Shown piece after piece: positions 56,281 to 64,000 of a DNA stretch of 64,000 nt (position 1 is the first letter of the stretch; the number at the start of each line of letters is the position of its first letter). Both the position numbers and the translations under genes were made by a program. Source of the stretch: Parietaria judaica (lineage: Eukaryota > Streptophyta > Magnoliopsida > Rosales > Urticaceae). The notes beneath the pieces were generated by a model, which saw only the letters and a list, made by a program, of their open reading frames with translations, was not told the DNA's origin and ran no database searches. The stretch spans positions 5,208,001 through 5,272,000 of the forward strand of contig OX940865.1 in assembly GCA_954871525.1 (NCBI GenBank). The letters run 5' to 3'.

Positions 56281-57441
56281 TGTAGCGGCCCAATTGCTCA
56301 TGTTGGACCGGGCCCAATGTCGTTTAGTTGACTTTTGTGGGTTTTGGGCAAGGTTTCCTGGCACCTTGGGTCAAACGGACCCTCCGCTTACCATGGACCC
56401 ACAATCCGGGCCGCACCGCTACCAGTTACCACAAGACCTAGAATCGACAAGGCCCGAGTTACAGGTTTGGGGCACCACGTAAAGGGGATCACAATTTTGG
56501 CCTTCCAGTGAATCCTGGCAGATAAGACCCTCAACCTGTGTTACCGATACTGGTCCGGGTTCCACAATCTATCAGCAAAATTAGTATATCTGATCTGAGA
56601 TACAAGACAGAGGGACCGAAGGTGCACCGCACGGATCCATAATCTCAACAGGGAGGACCGTAAATCGTGCCAAAATCTTCTCAAGGGCTCCCGCTCTAGC
56701 CGACTCCTCCGTACCGAAACCTGAGGAAAAGAACACCCGAGATCAGGGAGAACAGGGGGGGTTACCCCCCGATTCACCTCCGACGCTCAACATTAGAGTG
56801 ATATTTGGGGGGGGGGGCGAGTTTAGAGGGAGTATAGAGATTTTCGGGCGAGTTCCCGTTGAGAGGAAGTGGGTAGCCGTTGAACTGAACTGAGCTTCTA
56901 TTTATAAGAGGGTCCAAGGGTGTTTATGCAATTAAAAATTGTTCTGACAAGCCCCCGGGGAAAATTTATATGTTTTATCGACTCCCCAGATCATTCCCGA
57001 TCCATGGGGACCGTCCGCGTTGCCATCCGAGTTGAAACGCGCTCTCACGCGCGGCCTGAATGTGCTGGACGCGCTGGGCAGGCATCTGGACGCGCCTAAC
57101 GTGGCAGGGCCTATGTGGCGCGCGCTGGCCACGTCAGCAGGTGCGTGTGGCGCGTCCTGCCCCCTGGCGCACATATGGGGCCCGTATGATGCCTCCAATT
57201 TGTTTTTAGGGCGCGGGAGGCGTATCGAGGCCGCTTTTTGACTTTTTAATGGTGTTTTTGGGTGTTTTAATATTTTTCGAAGCGTTTAGACACTTTATTT
57301 TCTAAAAATGGGCTTCCGGAAGGCGTTTCGGGCTAAAATTGACTTAATTATATAAAAGAAAATTTAATTTAAATATTTTTTATTTATTAAATCGTTTTTA
57401 AATCAATTCCGTGAGATGCCCGTAAAATTAAACCCGTGACA
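56281..57441 (-). repeat. Probable LTR of a second Tat-like element
   Basis: On the minus strand it starts TGTCACGGGTTTAATTTTAC at 57441 and ends GGGCCGCTACA at 56281, with TGT...ACA termini. A minus-strand TTATAAATAG at about 56903-56912 and a downstream pyrimidine-rich leader fit a promoter. An 11-base G run lies at 56807-56817. To its right is a plus-strand extra ORF, the same layout as beyond the first Tat pol, so this should be the 3' LTR. The inner end is uncertain: a purine tract (GGGTTAAAGAGAGAAAATGAG-like) lies about 60 bp farther in. Confidence 0.55.
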
Positions 57442-57524
57442 CGACTTTCGATGCATTTTTTAAGAAAAAGTGTCATTTTTTAGTCGGGTTTTTCGAAACC
57501 GACTCATTTTCTCTCTTTAACCCA

Positions 57525-60500
57525 ATGGAGAATCGGGGATATTCTTCCCTAGCCCCTTCGCCGGAGCTCGCCGCCCTCGGAGGGGACCATCATCGTGGTC
57601 GGCGTGAGGGGGTGAGCCCGTCTAGGGCGGCGGGAGCCATGGGATGTGACGCGGAGGCGCGAGGAGGCAAGGGGTCCCGCTCGTGTGGGTCGGGCAAGAT
57701 CGGCGCCGCCCAGGGCACCACCGTGGCGCTCGCCGTGAACGGAGAAGGGTCGCACCGTGACCAGGAGGACGCGACAACTCCGTCTGGGCAGGTGGCGCAC
57801 GTCGGCCTGGGTTTCGCGCGTGGGTCTGAGGCGACACCGACCGCTTCGTCCATAGCTGGTGAGCCTGACGTCGGTGAGGGTGGACCCTGAGGTGGTCGCA
57901 CGACTCCGGCGAGCTCGAGGGCGGTGGTGACGGTCGATGGCGATGGTGCGACGGCGCCGGGGTTCTTGGATTCACGTAAGCTTCCCGTGGGGAGTTTCGA
58001 TCAGTTTCCTGTGGGCCCAGGCAGCCCTGGTCTGGTGACGGGAGGGGCTCACGATATTTTTCGACCCCCGGGAATCCCGACGCGGTGGTTCTCCGTCCGC
58101 GGCAGCGGTAGCCGGATGGTTCCGGCCAATTTTTTGATCCCTGATGTGACTCGAGGTGGGTCCGTTGGGTCTGCGTCGTCCCCGATCCCATCCCTTGAGG
58201 GGGGGCAGCTCCTCCGGCGTCCCTTGAGGGGGCTGTTGTGTTCCCGGTCCCCGCCTTACCCCGTCTAGGGCTTTGGCGGACCAATTTTGGCGAGTCCCCG
58301 AGCCTGTCGATTTCCCTTGGCGGGGTTCAGGCGACGCTCATGGCTTCGACAATGGAAGTTGACATTCTTTTTCCCCTGCCCTTTCCTCGGGGGATGTGTG
58401 CCCCTTGGTTTGCGTTAGGGGGTCCTCTGGTACAGCTTTGCCTCTTGACTCGGTCCGAGTGTCCTTGCCCGCTGTTGATTCATCCCGGGGTACTCAGTCC
58501 TCTCTGGGCTTGTTGAGGTTGCCTATCGGGGTTGACCAAGTTCCTGGGACCTCGCAGGGGTCACCTGTCTTGCCAGGTTCCATACTGGCCGAGGTGAGCG
58601 TGCCTGACGTGACCCTCTTTTGTGACACACGGGTTGGCTCGGAGATGGGTATGAGACCCCCGAGATAGATTTGGATGTTCGCATATCTGCTACAGGTACT
58701 GACCAAGTGGCCAATGGTGGGGACGGATCCCATCATAGTGCTGGCATAGCAGGCGGGTCATGCCCGATTCTTGATCGGTCTATCCGGAGGCGAGTCATTC
58801 CAGTTCTTCGAAAGCGGGATCGGCGTGGGTTAACTCCTCCGTCAGATTTTTTGGATATTGATATCCCGAGCGTAGTTACTCCTGAGGGGCTCGAGGCTTT
58901 CTTTTGCAGCGAGCGTATGGTCCCCATTGAAGGGATTTGCGCACCGACAGAAGAAGAGCGGCCCAGTCGACCTCGAGCGGGGATGGTTGCGGTACCTCTA
59001 GAGAGCATCCGGTTAGGCTTTGCATTGCCGATTTTGCCGCTCCTAGAGCAACTACTCATATCGCTTGGTTTGCATCCAATACAGCTCAGCTCTAACGTCT
59101 GCCAGTATGCCGCGGGGTGCTACTCGATGTGGCGCGAGGAATGGGGTGGTGGGCTATCTTTAGACCAGTTTCGCATGCTTTTTACGTTCCACCCCAATTT
59201 CGGTAGACAGGGAGCGGGGAACTGGCACGTCCCTACTCCAGTTAAGGGCTTCAAGATCGGTGGTCTCCGTTAGAAGCTTGAAATGTACTAGCGTGATCAG
59301 TGGGTGTGGGTACCACTTGCTTATCTGGGATCGGTTCCGCAACAATTTGGACCTTCTCCGCCTAACCAGTATCCGGCCGAGAGAGACTTGGACGTTGTCA
59401 ACTCTTTTAAGACGAGGTCTGCTATCCCCGGGTTCTTCGCTTCTTATCTGGAGAGCTCAGCGTGGGTCCGATCAGGTTAGGTGTCGGTCCGCGGTTTTTC
59501 TGTTATGTCTCCGGATCCTGTTGCAGGATCTGGTCATTCTACTGGTCATTCTTGTGGCATTGCGCTGAATTCTGACATGATTTTCCTTTTCTTTGCAGGT
59601 ATGGAGCGAGGTGGGAGTGGACTTCGCGGGAGACCCTCGTCTTCACGGCCAAGCGGGTCTTCTCCAACTCGGCGGGGTAGCCGGCAGAGGGGGAAGCGGC
59701 CTGCTAGTTCACCTGAGAGACCTAAGGCTCTAGAGATGACCCATCCGCAGGGTTCTCTATCCGGCCCGACCGCTGCCTCTTGCGTTACTCCTCATCCGCC
59801 GCTTGGCCTGGTTCAAAATTTGGGCCAAGAGCCTCCTCGTTCTGAGTTTGCTCCGCCGGTGGGCAATCTATATAGACGAAGATGCCCGCCTTTCAGGTAT
59901 GAGCTGTTTTTAGCTCTTGATTGCCTCTGTGTTGTGATTTCTTTGATTGTGTGACACATTTTTTTTATTATTATTTATGTTTTTTATTTTTTTGCAAATG
60001 CCTTCGGTCTTCGCGCTCTTTAGCTCAATCGAGCACAGCAGCGCTCTTCGTATCCGGGAGTTGGAGGCTCAGGTCTGCGAGTTGCAAGGATCCCGCGAGC
60101 GGCTCCGCAGCCGTGCGGCCCGTGCCGAGCAAGCGTTACAGGATTTCCAATCTCGCCTGAATCTGGCTAAGGAAGAGGCAGATCGATCGCCCCAGCATAT
60201 TCGCGACGTTAAGGCTGGGCGGAACCGTGCTGTCGATAACCTTTCCCGTGGGGCGATAGAATAGTTCACCAGCGTTCGGATGTTAACTGAGCTACGGGAG
60301 CGAGCATCGTCATCTGAGAGTGCAGCACAGAGTCAGATAGACAAACTTCGCTCCTTGTTGGCGGCTAAAGAAACCGAGTTCGCACAATTTCAGAGCTTCG
60401 CCGAGCAGCATGCTCGGGGGCAACACTGGGACGGCTTCCTTCGCGCTTTTTATGGCTTGGCCAATGAGAATTTTGAAAAGCATATCACGACTCAGTTTTT

Positions 60501-60786
60501 TGATGACCTGACGATTCCTCGAGCAGTTCAAGATGCCCTTCGTTCTGCATTAGTTCCGCTTCCACCGGCCTTCCCGACAATAGGCCTTTTCGCAGGCGAG
60601 TTGCCTTTTGCTGTTCAGCAGCCGCTCCCCATGCAGGAGCCGATTTTCGTCCAACAACCGATTCTCGCGCAGCTGCCGTTCCTCGATGGCAATTTCCTTG
60701 TCGGAACTGACGATGAAATATGCGCTAGTGTGGCCAGCGCATCTATAGACGGGCGCCCCGATCCTCGTCCCGGGGGCGGAGATGTA
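57525..60786 (+). pseudogene. Antisense extra ORF of the second Tat-like element, 5' and middle part
   Basis: GC-rich, low-complexity N-terminal frames (57525-58290) start MENRGYSSLAPSPEL. The block 58671-59273 carries the PF04195-like signature: AFFCSERMVPIEGICAPTEE, VPLESIRLGFALPILPLLEQ, GGGLSLDQFRMLFTFHPNF. Intron-like breaks occur at about 59480-59600 (ending 'ttctttgcag|gta') and after 'gcctttcag|gtatga' at 59900. A coiled coil follows (60001-60420: SSALRIRELEAQVCELQGSR, LRSRAARAEQALQDFQSRL), then a Pro/Gln-rich tail. The frame is cut at 60786 by a solo LTR and resumes at 63543. At least one stop (60264) lies inside the coiled coil. Role unknown. Confidence 0.68.
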
Positions 60787-63537
60787 TGTTGGACATATGT
60801 GTCCTTAAACAAGATATTTAACCATTTGGAAAAGATTATGACAAGTCGTTGAATAAAGATGGTACTTATTATGTTAATCTTATTATAGTTTCTGTAGAGT
60901 AAAATAGAGTGTTTGATTCCATAGTTCATAAAGGATGCAATTATGTTATTTATTATCACAAAGGAGTCATGTGAGGGAGAATTAATAAACATAATAAATG
61001 AACTTAAAATGTCCGTGACCTGATTAACTGGGTGGGAGCCCATTAATCGGTAAGGTCATTAATGTGACTAAAGTGACAATCCTATTCCGGATTTTGTGTG
61101 TGTCTACACTCACTAAAAGTGCATTAAGTATGAAGCGTCTTCATACTGGACTGGACCTGACTTAAACTCAAGAAAGTTGTCATATAAGACCGTCACTGAC
61201 AACTTGTAGTTGAGTCGCAAAATGATGATCAAATGGATATTAGTTCTAAGTCCTGAGTGGTCTTGAGTCTAAACTACTGGCTTGATTGTTCTTTGATTTA
61301 ACCGTTAAAGAACACAAGATATTACCGCTGTTCCCAACACTATTATTTTGGGAACATGATAGTCAGTAGTGAAGGATTGCTTGATCATAGATATGGGCAT
61401 CACACAGTTCTCTCCAGAGTCATGATGATTCCCTTGATTGTCAGTGGTGAGAAGTGAGAGGTACCCGTGCGCAACTTATGAATCGAAACCATAAGTGGGT
61501 TGCTCATAATATTACTGGCTGAGTCAAGGATGAAAATGAATTGAGGGGCATTACGGTATAAAACGCCTGCTCATGTGTGAGTCATCAAGTGAAAGGACAA
61601 TAATCGGTATTTGATTGAATCTAATGGACACCCTGCTGTATATAAGGGAATAATATATACCGTATCACTAAAGAGTGCAGCCTCGGGTCTATAGTGGAAT
61701 CACTTCGAGGTTTGACGAACAACTAGCAGTTCGTTGGAGCTTAAGTGATACGGGTCCATGGTCCCCAGGATAGCTCCGTAACGGATGATACGTACGTGAT
61801 TGAAATGCATTCTGGATAATGTTTAATCATTTGGCTCGACTTATAAAACTGACAAGTCTGTGATAGACGTCAGATAGTTTTATCGATAGCGTGGCAAAAG
61901 TACCATATTTTGGTACACGAAAATAACTGATAAAAAGAAAGTTAGAATTTAGATTTTAGAACAGCACCATATTGTTCTAAGTTAAATTCTAAGCAACTTT
62001 GTTTTTTGAACCAAGTCATTCTGACTTACGGTTTGTGATTTATGGATTTTCTAAGTTTATGACTCGGTTCGATAAACTTTGAAATTAAATCACATGTCAC
62101 GAATTTAAATGATGGTGTAGCACCATGACATTTAATGTGTGATAAAGAGATCAGGATTTATTAATATAATTTGATTATTTGATTATTAATATCTTATTAA
62201 TAATTAATAATTAAAGGGTTTATATTAATAAATAAAAAATATATTTTCATGTATTATTAAATGTGTAAATTCGAATTAGGGTTTGAGTATAACAAACCCT
62301 AGATAAATTCGAATAACCAATCTTGAGAGATTTTGTTTTTGCGGCATAAATACCTAAGGTCTGGTATAATGGCAAAAACCCTGAAATCAATTTAATCCAT
62401 TGGATCGGTCATGATTGAGTATCAACCGCTGGATTGAGATAATTGATTCAAACCCTAAAGTAATTCGAAATTGAAACTTGGTGACCAAGTTCAGGTATTT
62501 CTAATTAGCTTGATTAATTCTTTTCGTTGGATCGGTTTTGAGATCCTATCTTTAAGCCGTCGGATTAGAAATTAATTAACATTATATATATGATATGAAA
62601 TTCGAATAATGATAGGATAAGAGTTCGAATTAGGGTTTTGTAAAACCCTAGGGTATTTGACTTTATCCCTAATTGATTTGATCTATTGGATTGGTTAAAG
62701 ATTTAATTTTAACCATTGGATCTAGATAATCAATAACAAATTCGAATTTGGATATATATATATATATATAATAAAATTCGAAAAATATATGATATGATCT
62801 TATCATATATTATTCAATTAATTAAATCCCTGATTAATTATATCCATTGGATCTAGATAAGATTAAATCTGGATCATTGGATTGAAATAATTATTTATAT
62901 TTAATTAAGGGAATTCGAATAAAGGGAGGGAATATCTCCAAATCGGTTACAGTTTGAGCCTATAAAAGGGAAGCTCATTCTACACATTCCATACACCTTT
63001 CCCAGAGTAAAAATTCGAGCTCTCCCTCTCTCTCTAAGGGTCTGCGAATTTTTGCTTCAGATCTCTTTTTCTGGTTCGGCTTAGGAGATATTTTTCTCCG
63101 GTAGCTTTAAAAGAACCTTCAGTTATATTTTGCGACGGAGTCCTGCCAGCGAAGCCCACGCTTCGGTAGCGAGGAATCCAGGAGTCATATCCCGGAAGAT
63201 CACGGGAGTTTCCCTCAGCACCGGCGGAGCCCTGCCCAATTTCAGAACGCGCAGCCGGAATCGTCAACTGAGGTACGGCCTTATGCATTGGGTAAATAAA
63301 TGCGACCATTTACTGCTTTCTATTTGTTTCCTATTTCGACTAGATTATTAATAATGAATATGAAAATATTTAATTCGAAATATTTATCAGATCTCAGTTT
63401 TGATTGTTACCCGATATCCGTGTCGTCGGTCCGAGAACAGGATTTCCGCTTTAAAATGAATTTTTAAATGTTACCGGGACGGCCCGGAGGCTATTATCAT
63501 GGTAAGGAAGTCGACTTGATACCATCGATTTCCAACA
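60787..63537 (+). repeat. Solo LTR, copia-type family, copy 2
   Basis: This 2751-bp LTR starts TGTTGGACATATGTGTCC and ends GATTTCCAACA, with a perfect duplication ATGTA at 60782-60786 and 63538-63542. It is nearly identical along its length to 52152-54919. It splits the tail of the antisense ORF. The minus frame 63034-63309 and plus frame 63130-63351 lie in its leader and are not genes. Confidence 0.92.
62961..62967 (+). promoter_or_regulatory. TATA box of solo LTR copy 2
   Basis: TATAAAA in 'tgagcctataaaagggaag', followed by a CT-rich leader. Same position as in copy 1, with one base changed. If active it would drive transcription rightward into the ORF tail at 63543. Confidence 0.7.
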
Positions 63538-63632
63538 ATGTAGGGCCTAGCACCCGCAGAGATGCGGGCGACGTAGCTGATAAGGAGGGAGGTATGACTG
63601 CCGCTGACGAGCGTGGCGGAGCCAAGGCGTGA
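63538..63632 (+). pseudogene. Antisense ORF of the second Tat-like element, 3' end
   Basis: Directly after the target duplication the frame interrupted at 60786 resumes in phase once one duplication copy is discounted. It is hydrophilic (RRDAGDVADKEGGMTAADE) and stops with TGA at 63630-63632. This supports the upstream reading and shows the solo LTR broke an existing frame. Confidence 0.6.
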
Positions 63633-64000
63633 CCCCTACTGGTTCTTCTGACTGTTGGCGGCCTTTTCTTGTTTTATATAGCTGTCTATATGATGTATCT
63701 CTCTTCAGCCGGACTTGTAGCTCATACTCTGCCGTCCGTGGCATGATTTTTTGTGTGCGCCCTTAGGGGTGCTTGATGTACATATATGCTGATGTGCCCA
63801 GTCACACCGGAGTTTGTGACTAAGCGGCTTATGGACCCGGACTTCTGCTAGATTTTGTTCTGAGCATTCTAATGACGTTTTCTGCTTTCGAGCAGCATAC
63901 GGTTTTGGCCTTAGTGCCAGATTTGAGGCCCTGGTTTTATACGGTCAGGGTTACGCGCTTTAGCGTCTAGCCCCTCGAGCTCTTTTGTCGGTGTCTGCGC
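63633..64000. other. Region 3' of the second antisense ORF
   Basis: No coding region is recognised on either strand. By analogy with the first Tat element, minus-strand integrase should lie farther right, outside the window. The text is GC-moderate with 'gtttatacggtcagggttacg' near the end. Confidence 0.4.

Noticed and set aside
57549..58284. Minus-strand frames of 83-220 codons
   Set aside because: They lie in GC-rich sequence opposite the second antisense ORF and consist of Pro/Arg/Ser runs expected from composition.

Overview
This is nuclear DNA from a flowering plant, most likely a eudicot. The evidence is one intact, intron-rich ANGUSTIFOLIA gene and a dense load of plant-type LTR retrotransposons (Tekay chromovirus, Tat lineage, Ty1/copia), MULE and hAT DNA elements, and satellite DNA. 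I cannot name the species. There are no prokaryotic operons, rRNA genes, clear tRNA genes or CRISPR arrays.

Layout. 1-423: unassigned flank. 424-8444: a complete Tekay-type chromovirus on the minus strand with two ~2.1 kb LTRs, a TCCCA target duplication, an initiator-Met primer site and a polypurine tract. Its LTRs are about 99% identical, but its interior lacks gag and is full of frameshifts. 8445-10445: AT-rich intergenic DNA. 10446-15215: ANGUSTIFOLIA (AN, CtBP/BARS family), minus strand, seven coding exons, 643 residues with every splice junction in phase. It is the only gene here that looks functional. 15734-17788: a hAT-like element hosting a 1172-bp foldback MULE with a perfect 9-bp target duplication. 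17792-20171: an old copia LTR fragment. 20172-30787: a Tat-lineage element on the minus strand (gag, protease, RT, RNase H, truncated integrase) with an extra ORF in antisense; its 5' LTR holds a nested solo LTR and its 3' LTR is lost. 30788-36177: a copia remnant on the minus strand whose LTR contains three tandem copies of a ~1.3 kb block.

36180-48560 is a ~12 kb satellite array with three levels of periodicity: ~50-55 bp sub-repeats, ~315 bp monomers and a ~1.87 kb higher-order repeat present in five nearly identical units. This is the most striking structure in the window. It ends in a run of degenerate TTTAGGG-like motifs.

48560-51770 holds duplicated remnants of an armadillo-repeat gene (ARIA/ABAP1-like) and an unrecognised coding-like segment. 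51774-55525 is a solo Tat LTR carrying a nested copia solo LTR (52152-54919). 56281-64000 is the 3' half of a second Tat-like element: a minus-strand LTR followed by a plus-strand antisense ORF, whose last coding part is split by another solo LTR of the same copia family (60787-63537).

Taken together, one single-copy host gene sits in layered TE insertions whose order can be read from target-site duplications. Solo LTRs, an amplified LTR block and a higher-order satellite point to repeated unequal recombination. Positions and degrees of identity were read by eye; no alignment or database search was run.
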